This document shows, piece after piece, positions 11,369-24,800 of a DNA stretch of 64,000 nt. A program made the translations under genes and the position numbers. Under the pieces are notes generated by a model. It did not search any database. It had not been told where the DNA came from and was given only the letters and a program-made list of their open reading frames with translations. Position 1 is the first letter of the stretch; the number at the start of each line of letters is the position of its first letter. Source of the stretch: Massilia sp. NR 4-1 (GTDB taxonomy: Bacteria > Pseudomonadota > Gammaproteobacteria > Burkholderiales > Burkholderiaceae_D); the NCBI RefSeq assembly GCF_001191005.1, contig NZ_CP012201.1, positions 1,736,001-1,800,000 of the forward strand, read 5' to 3'.

Positions 11369-11647
11369 ATGAATAAACAAGAACTGATGAACGCTGCGAG
11401 TTCGATCATAAAGAATAATCTTACTAGTAGGGTTGTTGCAGCAACTGTGGATTGGGACGATGAAATATCCAAGATAACGTTGACTTACTATATCAACGGA
11501 GCTGAAACGGATGATGATATTGAGTTCTGCGAGCTGTCGCTTACAGAGCTACTTGCTGAGTTTTCTGACATACGGCTAGCTGCTAGCCAGTGTATTAACG
11601 CAAAGGAAAATCTTGGCAAACTAGAAGGCGTGGTCTACATGCGATAG
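11369..11647 (+). CDS. Putative immunity protein for the rhs1 C-terminal toxin
   Basis: A small acidic protein of 92 aa that starts with ATG 3 nt after the rhs1 stop codon, so it is very probably co-translated. It has no signal peptide or membrane segment and would be cytoplasmic. Acidic stretches (DDDIEFCE, DWDDE) are seen. The base composition is more AT-rich than the rhs core, as is usual for variable toxin/immunity cassettes. I do not recognise a family; the immunity role is inferred from position, size and composition. Its last codons run directly into a second copy of the rhs junction sequence, so the gene 3' end coincides with a recombination joint. Confidence 0.65.
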   Translation: MNKQELMNAASSIIKNNLTSRVVAATVDWDDEISKITLTYYINGAETDDDIEFCELSLTELLAEFSDIRLAASQCINAKENLGKLEGVVYMR

Positions 11648-11942
11648 TTGCTACAGATGCATTAGGCAATGCGCTGGGTTCCAGCATCACTGAAAAGATG
11701 CGCCCTGAATCCAGCGGATCGTCTGGTACCGGATCGAGTGGCTCCGGCTCTGGTGGTGAACAAGATCGCACTGAGACCTTTGAAGAATTCCGCGCAAGGC
11801 AAGCGGTCCAAAGTTACTTCGCGAAACAAGATGCTATCGCCCAGCGTTATCTGGACGATGCAAGCCTCCCACCGATTCTTGGCGGGAATTTGGGCGCCGG
11901 TGGTGGCAGCGGTACTCAGCTTATCGATCCAACGATCTTGAC
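11638..11942 (+). pseudogene. Orphan rhs C-terminal cassette fragment (junction plus start of a toxin domain)
   Basis: Reading frame 1 gives VATDALGNALGSSITEKM from about 11647. This matches the pre-toxin junctions of rhs1 (VAADAFGNALGNSL) and rhs2 (IATDAFGNALGESL). It continues through a Ser/Gly linker into about 60 residues of an unassigned domain (around FEEFRARQAVQSYFAKQDA). There is no start codon or upstream core, and the fragment is cut off by IS66 sequence at about 11943. This is the layout expected of a displaced toxin tip. Confidence 0.75.
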
Positions 11943-12676
11943 GAGGGTCCGCCGATCATCGTGTTCGACTACCAGACCGGCCGTGCTGGTGCCCAAGCAC
12001 GCGCCTTCCTTGACGGTTGGTGCGGCCACCTCATGGTCGACGATTACGTCGGCTATAAGGCGCTCTTTGCTGATGGCGTCACGGAACTGGGGTGTCTGGC
12101 TCATGTACGGCGCAAGTTCTTCGAACTGCATGCCGCCAACGGCAGTCCTGTTGCCGCAGAGGCGCTGCAGCGCATTGGCGCCCTGTATGCCATCGAGCGC
12201 GAGGCGCACGATATGGCGGCTGCAGATCGCCTGCAGCTCCGCCAGGCACGAGCAGCGCCATTGCTGGCCGATCTGCATAACTGGCTGCAGACGATGCAGC
12301 GGGCCGTCGCCCCCCGGCAGCGGCACCGCCAAGGCTGTTGAGCACGCGCTGAAGCGCTGGCCTGCGCTGGTACGCTACGTCGAATCGGGAGCGTTCCCGA
12401 TCGATAACAATGCCGTTGAGAACACGATTCGCCCCATCGCCATCGGCAAAAAGAACTGGCTGTTCGCCGGCTCCGAGCGCGCCGGCCGACGCGCTGCCGC
12501 CATTCAGACTTTGCTCGGCACTGCCAAGCTTAATGGCCTCGATCCGCTGCGCTGGCTGGCCAGCGTGCTGGAACGTCTCCCGACGTGCCCTAACAGCCAG
12601 ATCGATGCGTTGCTGCCACTCCCGAACTCTACCCAGCCTTAAATCCATTGAACAGGTGGGGCGGTTGGGCGCTTAC
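11943..12676 (+). mobile_element. IS66-family remnant: C-terminal part of transposase, frameshifted, with right end
   Basis: From about 11943 the frame reads IIVFDYQTGRAGAQARAF and continues to 12341. The homology then resumes in another frame as GSGTAKAVEHALKRWPALVR and runs through PIDNNAVENTIRPIAIGKKN to 12642, which is typical of the C-terminal half of IS66 transposases (TnpC). The shift lies at a run of six C near 12309-12314. A terminal sequence ending in GCGCTTAC at about 12676 fits the right inverted repeat of IS66 elements, which start GTAAGCGC. The left half, including the first catalytic region, is missing. The element is inactive. Confidence 0.85.
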
Positions 12677-12728
12677 AGCACAACAACACATCGGCTAGCT
12701 TGTGAAAACTGCTCACAGCGGTTTGTAC

Positions 12729-12762
12729 ATGGAAATTTTTACTTTTTTTGAAAAATTTCCAT
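12729..12762. promoter_or_regulatory. Perfect 12-bp inverted repeat upstream of rhs2
   Basis: ATGGAAATTTTT at 12729-12740 and AAAAATTTCCAT at 12751-12762 form a perfect inverted repeat with a 10-nt T-rich spacer. It lies 120-153 nt before the rhs2 start in the only AT-rich stretch upstream of that gene. It could be an operator or part of the promoter region, or a weak terminator for the upstream cassette. The sequence does not decide between these. Confidence 0.45.
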
Positions 12763-12844
12763 AAAGCACCTAAACTTTTCTCAAATCCTATGGATACATT
12801 GCTTGAGAGCAGCTAATTATTAAGGCTGCAACAAGCAAGAGTCA

Positions 12845-12881
12845 GCCGGCCTGCGCGCCGGCGTCATAGGAGAAGAAGAAA
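12845..12881 (+). promoter_or_regulatory. rhs2 leader: GC hairpin and strong ribosome binding site
   Basis: GCCGGC at 12845-12850 and GCCGGC at 12857-12862 can form a short GC stem with a 6-nt loop. Five nt further on, AGGAG (12868-12872) lies 9 nt before the ATG at 12882, which fixes the start of the giant ORF. The stem is close enough to the Shine-Dalgarno sequence to affect translation, but this is inference. Confidence 0.5.
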
Positions 12882-15800
12882 ATGGTTGCAATCGTCAGCG
12901 GCAATGGCTTAGGCGTACAGAACAGCTCCGCTAGCATCCTCGGCTTGAATGGCATTTTTGGCAACGGCGCACAAGGCAGCAGCAGGGAAGCCGCCTACAT
13001 CAACCTGTTCAACGGCAACGTCACCCTGTCGGAGAAGGACGAATTCCTGGCCGCCCGTAGCATCGATGCCGGTCTGACCCGCAGCTATAACTCCCAGGGC
13101 GCGGCCAGCGGCGGCTTCGGCTGGCGCCATGGTCCTGTACGCCGCCTCAGCTTCGACGGCGCCCCAAACGCGGCCGGCAGTAAGGTCACGCTGACCGATG
13201 CGGACGGCTCCGCTTCGCTTTACCTGTTCGACGGCCAGCGTTATGTCTCCACCGACGGCGGCGGCGCTTTCCGCACCATCGTCTACGATGCTGGTTCGCA
13301 GCAGTGGACTTGGCAAGACAACCACAATGACCGTGCCGGCCTGTACGAGATCTACGACAGCAAAGGCCTGCTGCAAAGCACCTGCAACCTGGGCGGCATG
13401 GTGCGCAGCTATGAATACACCACTGTCCTCGGCCAGGATCTCATCAGCGTCGTCAAGAATCCGGCCAGCGGCGACGTCACCAGCTATGCCTACGACGCGC
13501 GCGGCAAGCTGGCCCAGATCAGCACCATGGCCGGCGACAAGACCGTCAGCAGCACTACCTATGGCTTCACCGGCGACCGCCTGACCAGCGTTTCCGTCGA
13601 CCTCACGCCCGAAAACAGCAGCGATGCCGTGGTCTATACCACGACCTATGGCTATGACGCCGCGAGTCGCGTCAACCGCATCACCCAATCCGATGGCAGC
13701 GTGCTCGGCTTCGATTATGACGCCACGGGACGCGTCGCCGCCTTCTATGACGACGCTGGCAGCAAGACCCTGATCACCTATGCGGCGGGCCGCGCCACCG
13801 TCACCGATCCGCTCGGCTACAAAACCACGTATGTCAGCGGTGCCAACGGCCTGCTCAGCGAAGTCATCGTCAACGATGGCGCGGCGGCGGCCCTGGTTCA
13901 GCGCAGCAAGTACTTCTACGATGCCAGCGGCAACCTGGAGCGCATGAGCGATATCCGCGGCATCGAAACCAAGTACACCTACGACAAGAACGGCAACTGG
14001 CTCACGCGCCGCGATTCCGCCGGCCTACTGGTCACGCGCCGCTACACGGCCAATAATCTGCTGGCCAGTGAAACCTCGTACCAGGTCGCCGATACCGACG
14101 GCGACAACGCGTCGACGGCGCCGATGACCACGCGCTATGTCTACAACAGCCAGAACCAGTTGTGCTTCGTGCTCAGCGCCGAGGGCAAGGTGACCGAATA
14201 CCGCTACGACGCCCTGGGCCTGCGCAGCGCGCAATGGCAGTACAACGACCGCAGCTACCCTGTCAGCGCCGACCCGGCCTTGATCGTCAGCGAGGAGGCG
14301 CTAAGCGCCTGGTCTGCCGGCGCGGACCGAGCCCAGGCGCAATTACAGGAATATGCCTACGATGCGCGCGGCACACTGACCACCAGCACCAGCTATACGG
14401 CAGTGGGCGCCGACGGCAAAGGCAGCGGCGCCGTCGTTCAAAGCTATGTGCGCGACCATGGCGGACAGATCCTGTCCAGCTACGCGGGTACGCGCAAAAC
14501 CGCCGACTACGCCTACGACGGCCTGGGCCGCGTCATCAGCCAAACCAAGGACGATGGCAGCACCCTCTATACCTATAACGGCAACGCCACCACGGTTAGC
14601 ATAACGCCAACGGGCGCCAATCGCCCCGTACGCAGCACGACCTCGACCTACGACACGGCCGGCCGCTTGCTGAGCGCCACCGAAACCACCGCCGACGCCG
14701 GTGACAGCAAGATCACCAACGTCTACGATAAAGACGGCCGCCTGCACTCCAGTACCGATGCCAACGGACTGACCAGCTATAACTTCTACGACCAGGCGGG
14801 ACGGCTGATCTTCGCCATCGATCCCAGCCGCACCGGAACCCGCTACGTTTACAACAGCCTGGGACAGCTGGTGCAAACCACGGTTTACGCCATCCCGGTC
14901 CCGGCCATCAATATGATGTCGTCCGCTGGCGTGCCCGTGAACCCGTCAAGTTTCGGCACGGCGAATGCCTACGACCGCCATAGCTACATCAGCTACGATT
15001 CGGCCGGCCGCATTCTGGACACAGTCGATGTCGAAGGCTATGTCACGCGCCGCTTCTACGATGGCGCTTCGCGGCTGATCCGCAGCACGGCCTACATCGC
15101 GCCGCTGACACCCGCCCAGCTGAAGACGTATGCAACCACGCCCGTCGCCCCGACCGCCAGCACCGTCGGCGCCGACCGTGACACCTACAATATTTACGAC
15201 AGCGACGACCGCCTGATCGGCACCGTGGATGCCGATGCCTATCTGACCGAACTCCGCTACGATGCCGATGGCAACGTCGTCAAAAAAATCCGCTACGCGA
15301 GCCAGGTGAAAACCCCGGCGGCCAACACGTTGGCCGGGCTGCAGATCAGCGCCAATCCCGCCGAAGATCGCGTCACCGAGTTCCGCTACGGCGCCGGCAA
15401 GCGCCTGCTGCTGCAAAGCGATTCCGATGGCAGCTACCAGAAGTTCAATTATGACGGTGCCGGCAACGTCACCGGCATCGAACGCGGCACCGACCGCATG
15501 ACGATGGCCCGCTATGACGCCCAGGGCCGCGTCATTTCCGAACTGAATGCCGAAGGCGCACTGCGTCTGCGCCAGCTGCCGCCCGGCATATCGCTGGAAA
15601 CTGTTTGGCAGCAATATGCCGTGGACTACACCTACAACAACGCCGGCCAGCGCACCAGCGTGCGCGACGCTATGGGCAACCGCACCCTCTTCCACTATGA
15701 CGGCCATGGCAAGCTGCGCTTTACCGTCGACGCCCTGGGCGGGATCAGCGAAAACCGCTACGACAGCAATGGCGCACTGATCAAAACGGTGCGCTATGCC

Positions 15801-18800
15801 AAAAATATTGGCTTGGCCAACCTGGCGCAGCTGCGCGGCGGCGATACCCAGGAATTGCAAACACTGGTGCCCGCTCTGCGCGACGATACCCAGGACCAGG
15901 CGGACACCTTCTACTACGACGATGCCGGCCGGCTGCTGTTTACCGTTAATGCAGGTGGGCGCGTACAGGGTCTGCAATACAATGTCTTTGGCCAGGTCGC
16001 GGTCAAAGTCAGCTACAACACGATACTTGCGGATAAGACCGTCAAAGGCCTGGTCGGCGGCCGTGGCAAAACCGCGCTGGCGGAACTGGCGGGCTTCCCG
16101 AACAAGGACGTCAAAAATGCGCGCGAGGCCGTGGTTTATGACATTAAAGGCAGGCTGCGCTTTACCATCAACCCGGCAAGCCAGCAGTTGGGGATTACCG
16201 GATATACCTACAATGAGTTTGGCGAACTGAAGGATACGACGGTCTACAACCGTCCGCACGATCCAAATAGCTTTGAGGGTGCTGTGGATGACATCACGCG
16301 GGTGTCCAGCCAGCCCGCATTTGTCCAAAGCGTGGAAAGCTACGCCTACAATAAGCGTGGCCTGCGGATCGACACGACCGATGCGCTGAAAAACCACACG
16401 CTCACAAGCTACAACGCCTTCGGCGCAGCCAGCATGGTCAGTAAGCTGGCCACCGCCAACAGTATTGTACGCAGCAGCCTGGATATTTCCCTGCGCACCA
16501 TTTACGACCGTGGCGGCCGAGTATTGGCGACCATCGACGGTCGCGGTGCACTGGTTTATAACCGCTACGATAACAGCGATAATCTGGTCGAACGCATCGC
16601 CTACGCCAATCCCCTGAGTCTGACCACGGCGGAACGCGCCACTGCTGCGGACATCGCCGATATCGCGGCCGCACTGACGGACCTGGAACACGATCAGCGT
16701 CAGCGCTTCGTCTACGATGCCGACAATCGCCTGACGTCCACCCTCACCTCGCAACGCTACGACGCGGTGGCCAAGTCCACCGCCTGGTCGGTCAGCAGCC
16801 AGGAATACGACAAGCGCGGCAATGTGGTGGTGCGCAAAGCCTATGCGCAACACCTATGGCTGAATGAGGCCGCCGGCTTCGTAACCGGCACCCCGGCCGT
16901 TGACGAAGCCGATGCCCTCACCCGCACCAGCTACGATGCACTGAACCGCGCGGTCGCCACCGCGACCCTGCAGCGCGTTGAAGGCGGCGTCAAGGTTTGG
17001 TCGCTGACTGCGCAGCGCTATGACGGCTTCGGCAATATCATCAGCAAGATCCAGTACGCCACGCCATTGCGCAGCAACGATCCGCCCGCCGATCTGCTTA
17101 GCGCAGCGGCCTCTTCGGCAGCCGACCGCCGTACCCTGTTCTCCTACGACAGCCAAAACCGCGTGCGCCTGACCATCGATACCGAAGGCGCCATCACGCA
17201 ATTCGGCTACGACAGCCGGGGCAACGTCATGACGGAAACCCGCTTCGCCAAGGAGGTCAGTCTGGGCGACAGCATTCCGGCCAACTTTGCTCTGCCCGCC
17301 TCGGACCAGGATCGCCTTATCGCCCACGAATACGACTTGGCCAATCGCCTTATCAGAACGATCAGCGCATTCAGCCAGACCGAAAAGCGCTATGACATGG
17401 CCGGCAATTTACAGTCGCTTACTTATTGGGGAGAGCCTGTTCGTACGGAGAAATATTTCTACGACTTGAATGGCCGTTTGCGCTTCACGCTGGGCCCATT
17501 TGGCCTGAAAGAAAACCGATATAACGCACTCGGCCAGCTCATACAAACCGTGCAATATGAGGCGGCTGTAAATCTGCCTGTCTTTAACAGTGCCGCCCCA
17601 ACAACGGCGGCTATCGAGGCGGAGCTTATAAAGTACAGCGCAAATTTCCCTGCGCTTTACTATCAGCGCATCCAGTCTTTCGAGTACGACGCACAAGGCA
17701 ATCTGGTCAAATCCACCGATGCCATGCAGAACAGCGAAAGCTATGGCTACGATGCTCTCGGCCGCAAAACCAGTTTCACCAACAAGCTGGGGCAAACCTG
17801 GACGTATGGCTATGACGCCGCCGGCCGTCTGGTTTCCGAGCTGAGTCCCGAGGTCAAGGTTTATATCCATGCACTGATCACCACGATGGGCAGCTGGGGC
17901 AACGGGAATGCCGCCCGCATGCTCACCAAGATGGAGTACGACGCGCTCGGCAATCTGATCCGGCGCGAGGAAGGTGTAGCCGGCGAACCGGGACGGGTCA
18001 CGGAATACCGCTACGACCGCGTCGGCCGCCAGATCGAAACGATTCTGCCAGCCGCCGAAGTGGACGCCGGCGGTGCCCCAGGCCCGCGCAACGACGTCTG
18101 GGTTCGCGGTTCGGTCAAGGTTCGCTATGACGCCTTTGGCAATGCCGTATCCAACGAGGATGTGGGTGGCAAGCTGAGCTACAAGATTTACGATAAACTG
18201 GGCCGCGTCCGCTTTGCCCAGGATGCACTCGGCTATGTGACCGAGTACGAACTCAGCTCCTATGGCGAAGTCACCACGCTGACGCGCTACAGCCAGCCGC
18301 AGCGCTCCGCAGCAGGACAAACCGAGGCGGATTTCAAGCGCGACCTGATCCTGGATGCCGCCCAGGATCGCAGCATCAAATCGAGCTACGACAAGGCCGG
18401 CCGCCTGCTCAAAACGGTTGAACCGCTGGTTTGGTCCTACGACCAGCAATCGATTACCTCTTCCATGTATGTCGAGGCCGCCAAAACCACCGAGTTCCAA
18501 TACAACTCCTTTGGCGAGGTGACGAGCGAAGTTATCTATGGCGCCGCTGCGGATGGCACCCGCGTGGGCAATCAAAAGGAGACTCGCTATGCGTATGACC
18601 AGCGCGGATTGAAGGTCGGTCAACTGAATGTGACCGGCTATTCCGCGGGCGCCACTCCCAACGGATATGTGACGCGTTATGCATATGATGCGGCCGGCAA
18701 TCTTCTTCAGCAAAAGGAGTTCAATGCCGACGCCAGCGAAAAATGGGATGAAATCAGACCCATCAGCACGGCCCCGAGCAATCAGAAGACTGACCTCGAT

Positions 18801-21800
18801 CGCATACTTAACTATACCTACGATAAAAACAATCATCGGCTGACGGAAACGCAGGAGATGGTGAGGTTCTTTGATGCGGCCAAGGGTGAAACCAAAGGCT
18901 CGCTGACCACCACCACCACCTATGACGCACTAGGCCGTGCCATCAAGGTTGAAGATGCGCTGAAAAACGCCACCTTCACCTACTACGACGCCCTGGGCCG
19001 CGTCACCGCCATCGCCAAGCAGTTGAATGAGCGTGAAAGCAAGCTCACCGAATTCAAGCTGGATATTTACGGCAACGCGATTCTGAACATCGAGTACGCC
19101 AAGGCTGCGTTGAACGCTTCCGTCACCGCACCGCCCACCGTGGTGGACGCAGCGTCGGCCGACAACCGCGTCACAGCCACCCGCTTCGACATCAACGGAC
19201 GCGCCATGGAGGTTCTGGATGCGGTACGTTTTGCCAAAGGCGAGATCAACAAAACCATCCACTATTCCTACGATATTTTTGGCCGCGTCGCCAAGCAGTG
19301 GCGCAGCGTAACGAATCATGCCGGTCAGGAGGAAATCTCATACCAAGTCAACGGCTACGATAGTCTGGGCCGCCTGAAATCGGTGCGCACGCCAGGCAAT
19401 CGCGATTTGGTGGACGGCAAAACCGCCGTCGAAATCGAGAAGCGAACCGTATACAACGGCTTCGGCGAAACAATCAGCACCCATATCCGCGACGCCTTTG
19501 GCGACCGGGAAACCAGCTACAGCCATTACGATCGCGCCGGCCGGGTATGGCGCAGCAACGGCGAAGACGGCATTCACAAAGTCTTCTTCTACGACGTCTA
19601 CGGCCAACAGACGACGCTGCTGCGCAGCGCCAGCGCGCAAAAAGATGCGCTGCTTGGGCTGGCGGAAGCGAAACAGGCTTTGTCGCTGCGGGACATCGTA
19701 CGCACCGACAGGCAATACAACACGCTGGGCCATGTGATTGATGTACGCGAAAATGCCCAGCAAAGCGTGTTTCGGCGCGAAAACGGGGGCTGGGTCAAAA
19801 CCACTGCCCTGGATGGCTTCAGCCGGGAAGACCTGATCGTCCTGGCCAACGCACCGGAAAAAGGCCGCGTTGCCAGCCTGCGCTACCGCTTGTCCACCGA
19901 AAGCGTCTGGACCGATGCGCTTGTCGAACGTTTGCAGGAGCTGGACGGTTACATGGTGTTCAGCAGTGGCGGCATGGATGCGGGCGACTATGTGTATGAG
20001 TTGACCGTAAAAGCAGGCAACGGCCCGGCCGCCCTGGTCGCCAGCGGTGGCCTGCGCATTCTGGCCGGCGAGCCGATCGCGCAGCATGCCCAACTCTTCG
20101 GCCTGTACCTATTGCTGTTCAACCGCGCAGCGGATCCGGGAGGGATGAACTTCTGGATGGACAAGTACAACAAAGGCTTCACCCTTAGCCAGATTGCGGC
20201 CGATATGTACGCCAGCAAGGAAGGCAAAGCCCGCCTTCCCGAAGACCGCGCCGTCCTGATCAGGCAGCTTATGGCCGTGGCCAAACGCTCGCCGTCGCAG
20301 GACTTGAGCTATCCGCTCGAATTCGAGCGCTGGCACAGCGCCCTGGTGAAGGCCGGGACCGACCTGCAAGCTTGCGGCGCCGTACTGGCCGACATGGCCA
20401 CTTATTACCGGGCACCACTGCAGAAGCGCGTCGACGCCGCCATCAATTACGTCATCACCGGTGGCGGCAACGACCAGGCAACCGCCGACCGTCTGGTGGG
20501 CCTGGCCGACACGTCACCGGATGGCGCCATCGCCGAAGGCAACCAGGCCGCGGCACTGGATCGTCAGCGTTCCCAGCTTGCCCGCCTGTATGTCGGCCTG
20601 CTGTCACGCGTGCCCGACAAGCCTAGCTTCGATGCGCGCTGGACCGCGCTCAGCGCAGGCGCGTCGATGGAAAGCGTGGCCCTGGAAATGCTGAAGAGCA
20701 GCGAAGGTCAGAGCGCCCTGCTGGTAGGCAGTGGGCTACCAGCGGGCGATGCCTTTAATCGCCGTCTGGTTACCTTGGCCTACCAGAACCTGCTTGGACG
20801 GGCGCCAGCCGATCTGGAATTGACCTGGGAGCTTGGCCGCTTGAGCCAGCAAACACCCGATCTGAGCCATGGCACCTTCCTCGTCGCCCTGGCCGACCGT
20901 GTGGCCAATGCAGCCGCCGGCAAAGCCGATATGACCCAGGCACGCCAGCGGCTGTTCCTGCGGGTCCAGTTGGGGCTGATGTATGCGAAAGCGCCCATCC
21001 CGACGACCGAGGCCAGCACGGTGGCGGCCTATTACCGGGCAGTGCTCGCCAGTATCCGCACCGACCTGGATGTCAGCGCAGCTGCAGCGGCCAGTCAGGC
21101 CACCCTGCAGAACCTGACAACGGATATGCAGCAATTCCTTACCGACAGCAAGGCCGCTACCGGCTTCACGCCGCTGGACGCGCAACGTCATAAGCTGGCG
21201 CGCCTGTACGCGGTATTGCTGAACCGAGCGCCGGACCAGGGTGGCTTTGAATTCTGGCAGAAGGCGCTGCAATCCGGCGTCAGCTGGAAGGATGTCGCCA
21301 ACTCCATGCTCAACGGAGAGGGCAGCAAGGATGCCTTGTATCCGGTCATGCAGTCCTACAGCGACTTCATTGCGCGCGTCTACAGGATCGCTTTCGGGCG
21401 CGATGTCGATCACCTCACCATCGCCCCCTGGCTGGAGCGCATTCCTTTCAGTTCAAGGGCGGAGGTGGCGCTGGAAATCATCGATGCCGTACTCTCCAGC
21501 ACCAAGCCCGAAGATTTCAGCAGCAGGGATTTGCTGATCAACAAGGCCAGTGTCGGTCTCATGTACGCGCTCCATCTGGGCGGCAACGATGTGGCGGCGG
21601 CGCGGCAGATCAACGAAATGGTCACGGCCACCAATATTCAGTTGGCCAACCAGTTCGCCATCACCGCCAGAGCACAGGAAATCACCGATCAGGCGCGCAG
21701 CTTGAGCGACTCGCTCACCTTGGCGGTGGCCCGTCTCGGCAGCGCGCAAACGATCACCCCACAAGTGATACAAGCGGCGGACAATGCCGCCAAGGCGCTG

Positions 21801-24800
21801 GCGGCGGCCAAAGCCAATCCGCTGGCGCTGCCAATGCTGCGCGCGGCCTATCTGTACGTGGGTCTGCTCAACCGCACCGGCGCCGGCAGGCCAGGCCTCG
21901 AACTCGGCGGCCTGGCCGCCATGACCTTGCAGATACGCGACGGCGCGACCGATATCGCCATGGCGCAAAGCATGCTCGACTCGGACGAGGGAAAACGCAT
22001 TTTCCCGCCCGAGAACTACAATGCGCAGGAATATGTAAGCCAGCTGTACCGGCAGATGCTCAACCGCGAACCCGATACCGGCGGCCTCGCCTTCTGGACG
22101 GCAACCGCGACCAAGGTCGAGAACCGGGCCGCGGTTGCCATCGGCGTGCTGAATGGCTATCTGGAAGGCTTGCCGGACGACTCCAGCAGCTACAAACTCC
22201 CCAATCTGCAAGGCCGGATCGAGTTCTACCAGCGCATCGGATCGGCGCTGGACACGATCGGTGCGCAACTGGGGAACACTGCCACGCTCGCCAACGAAGC
22301 GGCCAAGATCTCCAAGGATATCGAAACCCGGCAAGCCACCGCCAAGAGCAGCCAGGCGGCCTATGACACCGCGTTCAAGCAAGCGGAAACCACGAATTCG
22401 CAGGCCATGATTGAAGTCGGCCGCCTGTTCGTCGGATTGTTCAACCGGGGCAATGCGCCCGGCCAAAAAGCGATCGACATCTCTGGCTGGAACTTCTGGG
22501 CGCGCGGCCGTATTCAGGGTGTCAGCCTGGCCAGCATCAGTGAGACCTTCCTCGGCGCGGACGATGGCAAGGCGCTGTTCCCGCCCAGCCAGACCAATCA
22601 GGAATTCATCGACCAGCTTTGCTCGCAAGCCCTGGGCCGGCCGGCCCAGGCTGGCGATCCATGGCTGGCTATCCTGAACCGGGGCGAGCGCTCGCGCGCC
22701 TGGGTGGCGGCCGAGCTCATCAGCAATCTGACGGAGCGCACAGCCCCCAACGAAGCCGATTACCTGGCCAAGGCCCGTCTCGACCAGCGTGTGCTCGATG
22801 CACTGAAAACCAGCGAAGCGGCCGCCAAGGCGGAAATCGCCATCGCCCAGCGCGATGTGGATGCCAAACTGGCGATTAAAAATACCGCCGATCAAGGCGA
22901 TACGGTAGCCCAGCGCAAACGCGAGCTGGACGCGGCCAGCCGCGTGACGCTGGCCGATTTCCCAGCTGCCGAGCAGGCGAGAATCCTGGCCGCGCCATCG
23001 CTGGCCCTACTGGCCAGCGCCAATTTCGGCACGCTGAACCGGCTGCTGGTCGCGTTCAACCAGAAGCCGAGTTACGAGGAATTCCGCAAGCTGCTGCAAG
23101 ACCTGGACGCCAGCAAAATCGTCCTGGCCGACCTGCTGCGGCCCCTGGCCATGCCGCTGACCGATCGCAAGGCCTTCTTCACGGACCTGTACAGGATGGT
23201 CTTGAAACGGGAACCGGATGAAGGCGGTTTCAAATGGTGGTTGGAGAATAATTACACCAATGGCATGACCGACCCGGGCAAGGTTGCTTGGGAATTCTAC
23301 GATGCTGCCCGGCAGGAGCTGCGCGAGCCGATTGCCGGCCTGAGCAAGCGCACCGATTTTGAGGCCGAAGCTGCCAGCAGCGAAGCCGCCCTGCGCAGCC
23401 GTTTCCAAGGCGAGGCCGATGGCTACCTGCGCACCGTGGCCGGCATCCAGGAGCAGATCGACGCGCGCTATCGCCAAGCTAAACAGGACTACGATGCGGC
23501 CGTGCGTGGCGTGGCCGAGGCTGATCTTGCATGGCAACTGGCCAGCTCTTACCTGATCGTGGCCAAGGCTGCGCCGGCGGCGATCGCCGCCGCCATCAAG
23601 GTCAATACGGCGGCCGTGGCGGCGGCCAATGCGACGGCGGCGCTGCTTGCGGCCCAAAATCAGCTGGCCGCAATCAAGGATAAGCTGGGCATGCCGTCCG
23701 ATGCGACGCTGGCCCAGCTGTCTGCACTGGCAACGTCCGCCAGCGGCATGAGCACGGCCATGCCCCTGCTGACCACCCTGCTCGGCGCGCGTTCGGCCGT
23801 CGACCAGGCCAATATCGAGCGCACCAAGCTCGCACAACAAATGGATGCCGATCCCGCCTTGGCCAACAATGCCACCGCACTGATTCGTGTATTCATTGCG
23901 CTGACCGGTAGAGCGCCCACACTGGCCGAGCTGCGAACCTATCTACGCTCGATGGAGGTCGGCGCCACCCTGGTCCAGGCCACCGACGCCATGGTCACCG
24001 CCATCATCGGGACCACTGGCGGCGACCATATCCTGCGGGTGATGTATCCCAACTGCGTTGGCATTGCCGGCCTGCCGCCCGACGCGGCCCGATGGCTCAA
24101 AGCCCTGGAAACGCAAAGCCGGGGCCAAGTGGCGCTCGACTTCACGCGCCGTCTCGCCATCGGCGAGCTGGACGCCGGATCCAAGACCTACCACGGCAAA
24201 CTGGCCAACGCTATCAACGCCCTGCTGCCGCCCTTGCAAAAGGAGCGCGATACCCCGGACGTGCAGGCCGCGCTGCTGGCCAACACGACCAGGCTGCGTG
24301 CCGAAGCGGACGCCATCACCCAGCCGGCGCATCGCGGTTTCAGCCTCAACACGAAGATCGTGATCGAGACGCACCAGGTTTACGCGCAGATGTTGGGCCG
24401 TGAGCCAACGGCCGAAGAAATGCTGACCGCGCGCGATATCTTCACCAAGACCAGGAGCATGCTCGGTGTGATCGACCGCATCCTGGCCTCGGCCGAAGGC
24501 CAGGCGTGCCTGAACACAACCGGTTCCGCCGCACAATACGCAAGCGCCCTCTTCCGCATCGGCTTCAGCCGCGAACCCAGCGCGGCCGAATTGACGGCTC
24601 TGTTCAATTCCGTCAATGGCGTCGGCAAGGCCAAGGCCACCTACGATTTCACCCTGGGGGCCTATGCCAGCAAATATAGCGAACTCAACCAGCTCACCGG
24701 CCGCGCCGTACTGATGGCACGGGTCGATATCGGCCTGGCGACGGCGCCGCAAAAGCTCAAGCAATACGCCGATCTGCTCGCCGCCGGTGCAGTCATTGCC

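Noticed and set aside
11369..11647. Assigning named toxin or immunity families (TNT, EndoU, Ntox) to the rhs1 pair
   Set aside because: I saw only faint resemblances and no complete catalytic set, so a name would be a guess.
11698..12642. One 314-aa gene
   Set aside because: The open frame is an accident joining an orphan rhs tip, out-of-frame IS66 sequence and the in-frame IS66 C-terminus.
14946..16853. 635-codon open frame on the - strand within rhs2
   Set aside because: It is a repetitive shadow of the YD-repeat codons; the + strand frame is continuous for 5314 codons.
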